Positions 42,228 through 50,516 of a stretch of 64,000 nucleotides of DNA are shown here, in pieces. The stretch covers positions 201,072-265,071 of the forward strand of contig CAKXHL010000001.1 of the NCBI GenBank assembly GCA_934875375.1. Reading direction: 5' to 3'. The position numbers were made by a program, and so were the translations under genes. The stretch's first letter is position 1, and the number at the start of each line of letters is the position of its first letter. The notes below the pieces were generated by a model. It saw only the letters and a program-made list of their open reading frames with translations. It did not search any database and was not told where the DNA came from. This DNA is from an uncultured bacterium. GTDB taxonomy: Bacteria; Bacillota; Clostridia; Oscillospirales; Ruminococcaceae.

Positions 42228-42432
42228 CAAAAAACGCGTGAAAGCAGAAGCCTTCACACGTCTCTGTCTTGGTGCCTGAGAGATTCCTTCCTCTTATGCT
42301 GCAAAGGGGAAGTTGCTTCTTCGGCGCATTGCTGCTTTCCAGAGGTTCGTCCAAATCCGGTCCTTTTGCCTGAGAGTATTTCCGTCTTTACCCCTTCGGC
42401 GCTATATAGGATAGTCTCTCCCGGATCCTTCA
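42228..42432 (-). promoter_or_regulatory. Tandem glycine riboswitch with terminator
   Basis: On the minus strand two glycine aptamers follow each other. The first (about 42430-42356) has CGGGAGAGAC, GCGCCGAAGGGG and CTCTCAGGCAAAAGGAC; the second (about 42355-42260) has GCGCCGAAGAAGC and CTCTCAGGCACC. A terminator stem CGTGTGAA / TTCACGCG followed by six Ts (42260-42228) overlaps the second aptamer's closing stem. It is expected to be an ON switch for the gcv operon. Confidence 0.97.
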
Positions 42433-42462
42433 ACCGAACGAATTATTTCGATCTCTATTTGC

Positions 42463-42491
42463 AGTATAGCTGAAAAAACAAATACTGTCAA
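42463..42491 (-). promoter_or_regulatory. Promoter of the gcv operon
   Basis: Minus strand TTGACA, 17 bases, TATACT. Confidence 0.85.
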
Positions 42492-42572
42492 ACGAATTTT
42501 TGTCGTTTTTTGCGCCGTTGCCAAGGACAGGCAAATCGGATAAAATAATAGCAGGAAAGCGGGTGTGTTAAA

Positions 42573-43238
42573 ATGGAACTTGCAGATACAATCGTTTTTT
42601 TTGTGGAAATCGTAGGTACGGTGGCGTTTGCTTTGTCTGGGGCGGTGATGGCGGTACAAAGGCGGATGGACATTTTTGGTGTTTTGGTTCTGGGAGTCTG
42701 TACTGCCGTTGGCGGCGGTATAATTCGAGATATTCTGTTGGGTATTACGCCACCGAATACCTTCCGAAACCCGGTGTACGCGTTGGTAGCAGCGCTTGCA
42801 TCGGCGCTTATTTTCTTTGTCGGGAAAAGTGAGCCGGAAATCATCATCAGCAACCGTATTCAAAATTTCGCCTTGTTTAATTTTCTGGATGCCATGGGCC
42901 TTGGGATTTTCACGGTTGTCGGGATTAACACGGCGATTAATGCGGGATTTGAAGACAACGCATTTTTGCAGATTTTTGTCGGAGTGACCACCGGTGTGGG
43001 CGGGGGAATTCTGCGGGATATGCTGGCGGGCGTTACGCCGATTGTGCTGCGAAAACAGGTATATGCATCTGCAGCTTTTGTAGGAGCGGTGCTGTATGCT
43101 TGTTCTTACCCCTTTATCAATCATTGGACCGCAATGCTTTTAGGTGCCGCCGTTGTGGTTATCATCCGAATGCTGGCTGCCAAGTATCTGTGGAATCTGC
43201 CGGTAGCGATCCCTGAAGACTGGCCGCCAAAAGAATAG
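42573..43238 (+). CDS. TRIC-family (UPF0126) cation channel protein
   Basis: A 221-residue membrane protein with seven hydrophobic helices in two repeats. GTVAFALSGAVMAVQRRMDIFG and GVCTAVGGGIIRDILLG, then GLGIFTVVGINTA and VTTGVGGGILRDMLAG, are the repeat signatures; GGxxRD matches the TRIC/UPF0126 family. Bacterial members form trimeric cation channels. It is divergent from the gcv operon; the ATG at 42573 has AAAGCGGGTG upstream. Confidence 0.93.
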   Translation: MELADTIVFFVEIVGTVAFALSGAVMAVQRRMDIFGVLVLGVCTAVGGGIIRDILLGITPPNTFRNPVYALVAALASALIFFVGKSEPEIIISNRIQNFALFNFLDAMGLGIFTVVGINTAINAGFEDNAFLQIFVGVTTGVGGGILRDMLAGVTPIVLRKQVYASAAFVGAVLYACSYPFINHWTAMLLGAAVVVIIRMLAAKYLWNLPVAIPEDWPPKE

Positions 43239-43271
43239 AAAATGCTGAAAGTTATTATATGAGAGGAAAAA

Positions 43272-43904
43272 ATGAGCGCATTCGATTATAAAAAAGAGTA
43301 TAAACAGCTGTACCAGCCCAAAAACAAACCGGAACTGATCCAAGTGCCGCCGATGCAATTTGTAGCAGTGGAAGGAAAAGGAAATCCCAACGAGGAGAAT
43401 GGAGCATATGCTGATGCGCTGGCGTTGCTGTATGCTATTTCTTTTACCGTTAAAATGAGCCATTTGGGTTCTAAAAAAATCGAGGGCTATTTTCCTTATG
43501 TAGTGCCTCCGCTGGAAGGACTTTGGTGGATGTCAAATGGAGAACCAGGCGTCGATTACAGCAGGAAATCTGAGTTTTGCTGGATTTCTATGATTCGCTT
43601 GCCGGATTTTGCAGATCAATCAGTTTTGGATTGGGCGAAGGAAGAGGTTTGCCGAAAGAAAAAAATGGATACTTCCGCAGCTCGGTTATTCTGCTGGGAA
43701 GAAGGGCTTTGCGTGCAGCAGATGCATATCGGCCCGTATGACAACGAGCCCGCAACGATTGCACAGATGGAAGCTTTTGTACGGGAAAATGGATATCAAG
43801 AGGATTTTTGCCAGAATCGATTTCATCATGAAATTTATTTAAGCGATCCCAGAAGAACAGCACCAGAAAAGCTAAAAACGATTATTCGGCACCCGGCTAG
43901 ATGA
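43272..43904 (+). CDS. GyrI-like small-molecule-binding protein
   Basis: A 210-residue soluble protein of the GyrI-like type: KNKPELIQVPPMQFVAVEGKGNPNE at the N-terminus, GLWW and a VQQMHIGPYDNEPATI block, and HHEIYLSDPRRTAPEKLKTI at the C-terminus. Members bind hydrophobic or cationic ligands, often beside drug-response genes; this one has no DNA-binding domain. ATG follows GAGAGGAAAAA. Confidence 0.88.
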   Translation: MSAFDYKKEYKQLYQPKNKPELIQVPPMQFVAVEGKGNPNEENGAYADALALLYAISFTVKMSHLGSKKIEGYFPYVVPPLEGLWWMSNGEPGVDYSRKSEFCWISMIRLPDFADQSVLDWAKEEVCRKKKMDTSAARLFCWEEGLCVQQMHIGPYDNEPATIAQMEAFVRENGYQEDFCQNRFHHEIYLSDPRRTAPEKLKTIIRHPAR

Positions 43905-44005
43905 AAATTCGGTTTTTTTGAAATATTAAAAGGTGGAACAAAGATTTTCCTTCGCTTTAAAATTAAGGAAAATAGGAAAAAGAAAAGCTTTGTGGAAAAT
44001 GACTA

Positions 44006-44104
44006 TTACATTTTCCGATGGAATATGTTATCATAAATATTGAAATCAACGTGTAGTTTGCTTTGCGGAACGTAAGTCCAGTTGAAGCAAACTATTTTTT
44101 TATT
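44006..44104 (+). ncRNA. Candidate small RNA or attenuated leader
   Basis: Within the 357-base gap 43905-44261 there is an extended -10 promoter (TTACAT, 17 bases, TATCAT with TGT in front, 44006-44034). About 60 bases on is a 10-bp stem TAGTTTGCTT / AAGCAAACTA at 44054-44063 and 44085-44094, followed by seven Ts. This would make a short transcript or an attenuated leader for the gene at 44262. No expression evidence; the rest of the gap holds nothing I can name. Confidence 0.4.
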
Positions 44105-44261
44105 CCGGGCCGAGAACCAAAATAAAAACGCAGTGTAGTCTTCTACGACGAAAGATTCAGTATAAAAAAGTGTTCTGATCACAAAACGCTGTTCTAATAT
44201 TTGGCGCGGTGATACGGCGGTGGAAAAATACAGAGTTTGTTGTTTATTGGGAGTGGAAAAG

Positions 44262-44558
44262 ATGAGTAAAGCAGAAAACTTCATTCCTTTTTCGGTGAAA
44301 AATCCAAAACCGTTGGCAATGCCGGACTGTATTTATCTGACAGAACGGTACAAATGCGGCATTCTCAATGTAAGAGAATGCTTAAAAGAACTCTGTTCTT
44401 TCTCCCAAAATAGGGCAGACCGGGAAGAATCCCAAATACAATGGCGCCGGCGTTTAAGCGAAATGGAAGAAGGACGGCAGGCAAAAATCGCAGCTGTTTA
44501 TTATGGTGGGAAAAGACCCTGGAAAGAGTCGAACGGAAAGGAACGAAGTGCGGAATGA
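44262..44558 (+). CDS. Hypothetical protein coupled to CarD-like gene
   Basis: A 98-residue basic, charged protein that I do not recognise. The N-terminal half holds four cysteines spaced as MPDCIYLTERYKCG...RECLKELCS; the C-terminus is rich in Arg, Lys and Glu (QIQWRRRLSEMEEGRQ). ATG at 44262 follows GGGAGTGG; the earlier in-frame GTG at 44220 lacks a site. Its TGA overlaps the CarD start, so the two are translationally coupled. Confidence 0.65.
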   Translation: MSKAENFIPFSVKNPKPLAMPDCIYLTERYKCGILNVRECLKELCSFSQNRADREESQIQWRRRLSEMEEGRQAKIAAVYYGGKRPWKESNGKERSAE

Positions 44559-45081
44559 GACAGTATACAGTAGGAGATATGGTTTTATACAGCGTACATG
44601 GTATTTGCAGAATTGAGGATAAAACACAGCGGGATTTTGGCGGACAGAAACAGGAATACTATATGCTAAAGCCTGTATATACACCAGACTCCACTTTTTT
44701 GTGCCCGTGAATAATGAAAATCTGGTCTCGAAAATGCGGCAGATTTTATCAGGAGAGGAAATTAAGAAACTGATACGGGAGATGCCGGGCGAAAATTTTT
44801 TTTGGATTGAAGAGGAGGCAGCCAGAAAAGAGCGGTATCAACAAATCCTTTCCGATGGAGACAGAACAGAGTTGGTACGAATGATAAAAGCCCTTTATTT
44901 TCATCAGCGGGAACAGCAGAAAAACGGCAGAAGATTGCATATTACCGATGAACGGTTTATGAAAGAAGCAGAGAAAATGCTGTATGAAGAATTTGCCTAT
45001 GTACTGAATATTCGAAAAGATCAAGTTTTACCCTTTATTTTGAATCAGGTGCAGGTGGCGGAGAAAGATGAGGTTTCCTGA
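44555..45081 (+). CDS. CarD-like transcriptional regulator, interrupted by a -1 frame change
   Basis: The start MRQYTVGDMVLYSVHGICRIEDK is the CarD/TRCF RNA polymerase-interaction domain, which binds the beta subunit. The first frame stops at 44708-44710. The homologous continuation (FVPVNNENLVSKMRQILSG, then an alpha-helical rest to 45081) lies in the -1 frame, so about 49 + 126 residues would form one CarD of ordinary length (near 160-175). The break falls on TTTTTTG (T TTT TTG) at 44695-44701. A hairpin AAAATCTG / CAGATTTT lies at 44717-44747. Either it is a one-base loss in a T run (mutation or sequence error) or a -1 programmed frameshift. Confidence 0.75.
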
Positions 45082-45106
45082 TGGCGAGAATTTAAATCAA
45101 TTACAT

Positions 45107-45145
45107 AAAAGCCTGGCGAGATTTCATCCCGCCGGCTTTTATTTT
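45107..45145 (+). terminator. Terminator after CarD-like gene
   Basis: AAAAGCC-T-GGCG / CGCCGGCTTTT with one bulge, then ATTTTATTT. Confidence 0.75.
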
Positions 45146-45205
45146 ATTTGCGGGAAAATCCAAAATAGCGCGAAAAGACGCTTTATAATGGTTTTGTAAA
45201 AACGC

Positions 45206-45234
45206 TTTACTTTCCCTGAGAACAAGAATATGAT
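45206..45234 (+). promoter_or_regulatory. Promoter of ispD-ispF
   Basis: TTTACT, 17 bases, TATGAT; 87 bases before ispD. Confidence 0.5.
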
Positions 45235-45321
45235 AAAATAGTTTCAAAACAGCTGGTTATTAGGAAGTAAAGGTTATTCGGCTGGTATGAGGAAAAGATC
45301 ATTTTTATAAGGAGGGCTGTC

Positions 45322-46080
45322 ATGTTTAGCGGACGAAAAAGAAAGGTGGAAACGCCGGATACCTCTGTGATAGTCGTCGCCGCGGGGATCGCCTCAAGAA
45401 TGGGGGGGATAGATAAGCAGTTGATGCCGCTTGCTGATGCTCCGGTACTGGTTCATACCTTGCAAAGACTGGGGAGTTGCCCATCTGTCGCGGAAATTAT
45501 TGTAGTGACAAGAGAACAATCTATCCCGATTTTACATCAGATGATCGCAGATTTTGATTTGCAAAAAATTCGCACCATCGTCACTGGAGGTCAAACGAGG
45601 CAGCAGTCGGTTCAAAACGGATTCCGGGAAATAGGCACGCAAAGCCAGTTTGTCGCAATTCATGACGGAGCAAGGCCTCTTATACGCCCCGAGGATGTAG
45701 AAGCATGCATTGCTGCCGCCAGAAAAACGGGTGCGGCGACACTGGGCGTCCCGGTAAAGGATACGGTTAAGCAGGTGGATGGCGAGGGGAAAATCGTTGC
45801 AACGCCTGATCGAAGTGTTTTGTACGCAGCGCAGACACCGCAGGTTTTTTCTGTTGCAGTCTATAAAGCAGCGGTGGAAAGGGCGGATCGTGAACAGCGG
45901 GATTTTACGGATGACTGTCAGCTGTTGGAGTACGCTGGAATGCCGGTGCAGATGGTGAAAGGCTCTTATGACAATATCAAGATCACTACTCCGGAAGATC
46001 TGGCGATAGCCCAAAGTCTGTTGGCATACCAATACGGATGGGAGGATGAGCGGGATGATGCGGATTGGACACGGATATGA
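45322..46080 (+). CDS. ispD: 2-C-methyl-D-erythritol 4-phosphate cytidylyltransferase
   Basis: A 252-residue MEP-pathway enzyme making CDP-ME. The CTP-binding loop is VVAAGIASRMGGIDKQLM (an Ile replaces the usual Gly in AAGxGxRMG), then GGQTRQQSVQNG, IHDGARPLI, PVKDTVKQVD and TPQVFS. ATG follows AAGGAGGGCTGTC. ispF overlaps its end, as is common; the two catalyse separate steps. Confidence 0.95.
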   Translation: MFSGRKRKVETPDTSVIVVAAGIASRMGGIDKQLMPLADAPVLVHTLQRLGSCPSVAEIIVVTREQSIPILHQMIADFDLQKIRTIVTGGQTRQQSVQNGFREIGTQSQFVAIHDGARPLIRPEDVEACIAAARKTGAATLGVPVKDTVKQVDGEGKIVATPDRSVLYAAQTPQVFSVAVYKAAVERADREQRDFTDDCQLLEYAGMPVQMVKGSYDNIKITTPEDLAIAQSLLAYQYGWEDERDDADWTRI

Positions 46081-46552
46081 CGTACACCGTTTTGAAAAAG
46101 GGAGAAAATGTATAATCGGGGGAGTGACCATTCCTTTCGACAAGGGGTTGGCGGGTCATTCAGATGCAGACGTGCTGCTTCATGCCATAGCAGATGCACT
46201 GCTGGGCGCTGCGGCGTTGGGCGATATTGGTAAGCATTTCCCGGACAATGATCCGGCCTATGCCGGTGCGGACAGTCTCTCGCTTTTGAAGGCGGTGATT
46301 CTTATGCTGGAAACAGAAGGTTATCAAGTGGGGAATATCGACAGCACAGTAATTGCCCAACAGCCTAAATTAGCACTCTATGTCCCTCAAATGCGGGAAA
46401 AAATTGCCTGCGTATGCCGAACTGACGTTAGCAATATCAGTGTGAAGGCGACAACCGAAGAAGGGTTGGGTTTTACCGGCAGCATGGAGGGAATTGCTGC
46501 CCATGCAGTTTGTCTGCTGGAAACGGCAGATGAAAACATGCCGCAAAAGTAG
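46055..46552 (+). CDS. ispF: 2-C-methyl-D-erythritol 2,4-cyclodiphosphate synthase
   Basis: A 165-residue trimeric enzyme. Zinc ligands come from IGHGYDVHRF (Asp and His) and GHSDADVLLHA (His); GDIGKHFPDNDP and VKATTEEGLGFTGSMEGIA match the CMP site and C-terminus. I choose ATG 46055 (GGGAGG 9 bases upstream; 46058 also possible) over ATG 46046, which touches the ribosome site. Overlaps ispD by 26 bases. Confidence 0.96.
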   Translation: MMRIGHGYDVHRFEKGRKCIIGGVTIPFDKGLAGHSDADVLLHAIADALLGAAALGDIGKHFPDNDPAYAGADSLSLLKAVILMLETEGYQVGNIDSTVIAQQPKLALYVPQMREKIACVCRTDVSNISVKATTEEGLGFTGSMEGIAAHAVCLLETADENMPQK

Positions 46553-46571
46553 AATTTTCAGAAAACAGCCA

Positions 46572-46599
46572 TTGAATTCGTGGTGGGATGTGGTAAAAT
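46572..46599 (+). promoter_or_regulatory. Promoter of cdaA-cdaR
   Basis: TTGAAT, 16 bases, TAAAAT with TGG before it (extended -10). Confidence 0.6.
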
Positions 46600-46644
46600 A
46601 GAATTACATCCGTGTGCAATTTTGGAAAGTCAGGAGGAAACCGC

Positions 46645-47505
46645 ATGATCAGCTTTTCCGATGCATGGCTTAATTTGGTGAATGTCGTCAAAAGCTTTAG
46701 GCCGACTGACGTTTTGGATATTCTGATTACTTCTTTTTTGGTTTATAAATTGATTACCTGGGCGAAAGTTACCCGGACCGGCCAACTGGTCAAGGGGCTG
46801 CTGGCGCTGGTGATTGCTTATTTTTTAGCAGATTGGATGCAGCTGCAAACCATGAAATACGCCATGCAGTATTTATTCAGCAACGGTTTGATTTTGCTGG
46901 CGGTTATTTTTCAGCCGGAACTGCGCACGGCGCTGGAACGAGTTGGCCGCAGCCGGATTTCCAAACTGGAATTGTTTTCCCATCAGGAGGAAAAATCGGT
47001 GGATCAGCAATGGAAAACAGCAATCGGGGCGATTTGTGAGGCTGCGCCGGTTCTTTCCCGGCAGAAAACCGGCGCATTGATGGTGATTGAAAGAAAATCC
47101 CGGTTGGGAGAAATCATCAAAACCGGTACGATCATTGATTCCGTTCCCAGTATGGAGTTGATTGGAAACATTTTTTTCCATAATTCTCCTCTGCACGACG
47201 GTGCGATGATACTGCGGGATGGAAAATTGTATGCTGCAGGCTGTTTTTTGCCTCTTTCAGATAATTACGATATCAGCAAGCAGTTGGGGACCCGGCACCG
47301 GGCAGCGCTGGGGATGAGTGAAAATTCCGACGCGCTGGTCATTGTTGTCTCAGAGGAAAACGGTGTAATCTCAGTGGCGCTGGAAGGAAAGCTGACCCGC
47401 GGTTATGATGCGGAAATGCTGCGCGAGCTTCTGGAAAAAACGCTTCTGCCTGAAAAAAAGGCTGAAGATAAAAAGCCAGGATTTTGGAGGGCGATTACAA
47501 AATGA
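46645..47505 (+). CDS. cdaA: Membrane diadenylate cyclase CdaA
   Basis: A 286-residue c-di-AMP synthase. Three N-terminal hydrophobic helices (about residues 15-95) precede the DAC domain, with DGAMILRDG (catalytic Asp185) and GTRHRAALGMSE (RHR) and VVSEENGVISVA. ATG at 46645 follows CAGGAGGAAACCGC; an upstream in-frame codon at 46612 is discarded. c-di-AMP governs osmotic and wall homeostasis. cdaR overlaps its stop. Confidence 0.97.
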   Translation: MISFSDAWLNLVNVVKSFRPTDVLDILITSFLVYKLITWAKVTRTGQLVKGLLALVIAYFLADWMQLQTMKYAMQYLFSNGLILLAVIFQPELRTALERVGRSRISKLELFSHQEEKSVDQQWKTAIGAICEAAPVLSRQKTGALMVIERKSRLGEIIKTGTIIDSVPSMELIGNIFFHNSPLHDGAMILRDGKLYAAGCFLPLSDNYDISKQLGTRHRAALGMSENSDALVIVVSEENGVISVALEGKLTRGYDAEMLRELLEKTLLPEKKAEDKKPGFWRAITK

Positions 47506-48767
47506 AAATTCCAAAATTCCATCTGGATTCCCTTTGGCAGAATAATACCTTCTTCAAAGTAATTTCAGTCGTGATTGCCTGTATCATTTGGATAGTGGTG
47601 GCAATGAATATGAAAACGGATATTCCCCGGGAAATCAAAGAGGTTCCGGTTACGATGGATAACCAAACCTCCTTTATTACCAGAATGGGGCTTACTATTA
47701 TTGGGGATGAAAGTCTGTTTGTAGATGTTACCATCGAAGGGCAAAGACTGGTAGTCGGTAGCATCAAACCAGAGGATATTGCTGTGTCAGTTGATTTGGG
47801 TTCGGTCAATGGAGCGGGAAACTTTTCATTGCCTCTGGTGGCGGAAAATGTATCAGGCAAGGATTTTGCCATTTCCTCGATTTCTCCATCTACGGTAAAT
47901 CTAAAATTTGACCGAATGGTTACGAAGAAGTTCAATGTAGACGTGAAAATGGAAGGTTTGGTTGTTCCAGAAGAAGGCTACCTGATGGAGGAAGCTGTTG
48001 TTAGCCCAACGCAGGTATCTGTAACGGGACCGGATACGGATATTGCTAAGATCGCCAAGTGTGTGGTATCGGTGGATCATGAGGGAAGTCTGACGAAAAC
48101 CACAGCGTTTACTTCAGATATTGTTTTGCTGGATAAAGATGGAAATAAAATTGAAACATCTGGATTGACGATGGATGTCAAGCAAGCAGAAGTAACGGTG
48201 CCGATTTTAAAAACGGTTGATCTTCCGGTAAAGGTTGAATTCTTAAACGCTCCCACAAACTTGGATTTGGAAGAATTGGAATATGCCGTTTCCAATGAAA
48301 CCGTTACAGTGGCAGGTCCAGTAGATGAAATTGATAAATATAGCGAAATTATCTTGGGGTACATTGATTTTAAAGCGCTGGATTTGGAAAGCAACTTTAC
48401 TTTTGATGTGGAATTGCCGGGAAATTTCATCAATGTGGCTCATACAGAAACGGTGACGGTTACTTTTGATTGGACAGATATGGTGGCCAAGGAATTTACC
48501 GTTACCAATCTTTCCTTGGTGAATGTACCATCAGATTACGATGCCAGGCTTCTTACCGACAGAGTAACAAAGGTTAAAATCATTGGCCCAGCGCAGGTTT
48601 TGGAAACAATGACCGCAGATGATTTGGTAGGGCAGATTGATCTGAGCAAACGATCAGTCGAAACAGGGCAATTTAAAACGGCAGTGACAATCTCAGCACC
48701 ATCAAAAAATCTCGTCTGGGCAGTGGGAGATTATACGGCAGTGGTAGTCATCAGCGAAAAAGACTAA
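47502..48767 (+). CDS. cdaR: CdaR (YbbR-domain) regulator of diadenylate cyclase
   Basis: A 421-residue exported protein with one N-terminal membrane helix (about residues 14-35, VISVVIACIIWIVVAMNM) and about four YbbR beta-domains, seen as repeated VxVxGPxxxI/V units. CdaR binds and tunes CdaA at the membrane. The ATG at 47502 overlaps the cdaA stop (ATGA) with GGAGG upstream. glmM, the usual third gene, does not follow. Confidence 0.94.
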   Translation: MKIPKFHLDSLWQNNTFFKVISVVIACIIWIVVAMNMKTDIPREIKEVPVTMDNQTSFITRMGLTIIGDESLFVDVTIEGQRLVVGSIKPEDIAVSVDLGSVNGAGNFSLPLVAENVSGKDFAISSISPSTVNLKFDRMVTKKFNVDVKMEGLVVPEEGYLMEEAVVSPTQVSVTGPDTDIAKIAKCVVSVDHEGSLTKTTAFTSDIVLLDKDGNKIETSGLTMDVKQAEVTVPILKTVDLPVKVEFLNAPTNLDLEELEYAVSNETVTVAGPVDEIDKYSEIILGYIDFKALDLESNFTFDVELPGNFINVAHTETVTVTFDWTDMVAKEFTVTNLSLVNVPSDYDARLLTDRVTKVKIIGPAQVLETMTADDLVGQIDLSKRSVETGQFKTAVTISAPSKNLVWAVGDYTAVVVISEKD

Positions 48768-48790
48768 TTTATTTGCATGGATGGAATATG

Positions 48791-48825
48791 AACCGTCTGG
48801 ACCCAATGTTCAGACGGTTTCTTTG
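48791..48825 (+). terminator. Possible terminator after cdaR
   Basis: AACCGTCTG / CAGACGGTT stem with TTCTTTG end; a modest terminator. Confidence 0.6.
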
Positions 48826-48843
48826 TGAAAAGAGGGGATACGC

Positions 48844-50439
48844 GTGGCAATTATTTTGACGGGAATCTGTACGGAACTGGACGATCCGTTTGAAAAAGCG
48901 GTGCAAACAGCGCGAAAACAGCTGAAAGTGAGAACGAAAGATATCTTATCGGCATATCCAGTTAAAAGCTCTATTGATGCGCGGCATCCGGAAAAAATAA
49001 AAATCGTTTACGCAGTGGGAATCGAGCTTGCCGGTAATGAAGAAGCGGTACTGAGGCGTGCAAATCTGTCCAACGCCTCCCTGCGGCGATCCGGTACCCT
49101 GGAGCTTTCCTTTGGGACAAGACCGATGGTTCATCGGCCGGTGATTGCAGGTTTTGGCCCTGCCGGCATGTTTGCGGCTCTTTTACTGGCACAGCAGGGG
49201 TATCGGCCATTGATATTGGAGCGGGGAATGGATGTAGACAGACGCGTTCAGGCTGTTGAGAGTTTTTGGAAGTCTGGAGTGCTGGATCCAAAGACAAACG
49301 TGCAGTTCGGTGAGGGTGGGGCCGGGACCTTTTCCGACGGTAAACTGACGACCCGTATCCACGATCCCAGATGCGGCTATGTAATGGAGCAGTTGACCTG
49401 CTTTGGTGCGCCGGCACAGACAATGCGCCGTGCAAAACCCCATATCGGAACCGATAAGCTGCGCGGAGTGGTGAAAAATATTCGCAGAGAAATTGAACGG
49501 CTGGGCGGTGAAATAAAGTTTGGTGTGCAGGTGGAGGACTTGCTGGTTTGTCAAGGAAAGCTGGCGGGCCTGATTGCAGATGGGCAGCCGATTGCCTGCG
49601 ATCAGTTGGTTTTAGCCGTGGGGCACAGCGCACGGGATACCTTTGAAATGCTTATGAAACATCAGATTCCCATGATTGCAAAGGCTTTTTCAGTGGGGCT
49701 GAGGATTGAGCATTTGCAATCGGTGATTGACCGGGGACTATATGGGAAATTTGCCGGACATCCAGCATTGGAAAAAGGGGAATATCAGCTGTCCCACCGG
49801 GAAAGAGAACGGGGAGTCTATACTTTCTGCATGTGCCCGGGCGGTGTGGTGGTCCCTTCCGCTTCAGAATGGGATACGGTTGTGACCAATGGAATGAGTG
49901 AATACGCGAGGGATGGCCGGAACGCCAATGCGGCATTAGTCGTTTCGGTGGATGGTTCAGATTTTGGCGCCAACCCAATGGATGGGGTATCTTTTCAGCG
50001 GCATTTGGAACAGGCAGCTTTTTTGGCAGGCGGCGGAGGATACATTGCACCGGGGCAAACAGCAAAAAGTTTTTTAGATCAAACGCAGCCTGTTCTACCA
50101 AGATCATTAGAACCGACTTATTCCTGTGGAGTTCGCCCATATCAGTTGAAAAATCTGTTTCCTGACCCAATCAATCGGATGCTGGAAATAGGGCTTCGGA
50201 AATTCGAGAGGAAAATTCCCGGTTTTTCCGATGAAAACGCCTTTTTGACCGGGGTGGAGACACGAACTTCTTCGCCGGTGCGCATTTTGCGGGAAGAAGA
50301 CTTTCAGTCTCCGGCACTGAAAGGACTCTATCCCTGCGGAGAGGGAGCGGGGTATGCCGGCGGAATTGTCAGTGCGGCAGTAGACGGTGTGCGGGTAGCG
50401 CAGCAAATGATAGCGTGTTATGCACCGGCAAAGGGATAA
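48844..50439 (+). CDS. FAD-dependent dehydrogenase-like protein (COG2509 type)
   Basis: A 531-residue flavoprotein. An N-terminal domain (about 1-95) is followed by a Rossmann FAD motif GFGPAGMFAALLLAQQGYRPLILERG, the NVQFGEGGAGTFSDGKL block and the C-terminal LYPCGEGAGYAGGIVSAAVDGVRVA, which binds FAD. The HAxHSARDTFEML-type motif is seen as VGHSARDTFEML. Substrate unknown. GTG start at 48844 has AGAGGGG upstream; it follows cdaR. Confidence 0.88.
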   Translation: MAIILTGICTELDDPFEKAVQTARKQLKVRTKDILSAYPVKSSIDARHPEKIKIVYAVGIELAGNEEAVLRRANLSNASLRRSGTLELSFGTRPMVHRPVIAGFGPAGMFAALLLAQQGYRPLILERGMDVDRRVQAVESFWKSGVLDPKTNVQFGEGGAGTFSDGKLTTRIHDPRCGYVMEQLTCFGAPAQTMRRAKPHIGTDKLRGVVKNIRREIERLGGEIKFGVQVEDLLVCQGKLAGLIADGQPIACDQLVLAVGHSARDTFEMLMKHQIPMIAKAFSVGLRIEHLQSVIDRGLYGKFAGHPALEKGEYQLSHRERERGVYTFCMCPGGVVVPSASEWDTVVTNGMSEYARDGRNANAALVVSVDGSDFGANPMDGVSFQRHLEQAAFLAGGGGYIAPGQTAKSFLDQTQPVLPRSLEPTYSCGVRPYQLKNLFPDPINRMLEIGLRKFERKIPGFSDENAFLTGVETRTSSPVRILREEDFQSPALKGLYPCGEGAGYAGGIVSAAVDGVRVAQQMIACYAPAKG

Positions 50440-50448
50440 GGGCGAATA

Positions 50449-50477
50449 TTGAAATTTTTTTGATAAAGTGATAAAAT
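50449..50477 (+). promoter_or_regulatory. Promoter of recJ operon
   Basis: TTGAAA, 17 bases, TAAAAT with TGA in front (extended -10). Confidence 0.65.
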
Positions 50478-50516
50478 ATTTCTATTATGCTGCTGGAAAG
50501 AAAGGTGGGCGTTCTG

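Noticed and set aside
42171..42354. N-terminal extension of GcvT in the same frame
   Set aside because: It is the second glycine aptamer and its terminator read as codons; the ATG at 42171 has a good ribosome site and matches the family start.
42402..43124. 240-codon reading frame on the minus strand overlapping the TRIC gene
   Set aside because: Shadow frame: basic, His/Arg-rich composition, runs into the gcv promoter and riboswitch; the plus frame has clear repeat motifs.
44006..44284. 92-codon reading frame on the minus strand opposite the candidate small RNA
   Set aside because: No ribosome site, hydrophobic low-complexity composition, overlaps the start of the plus-strand gene at 44262.
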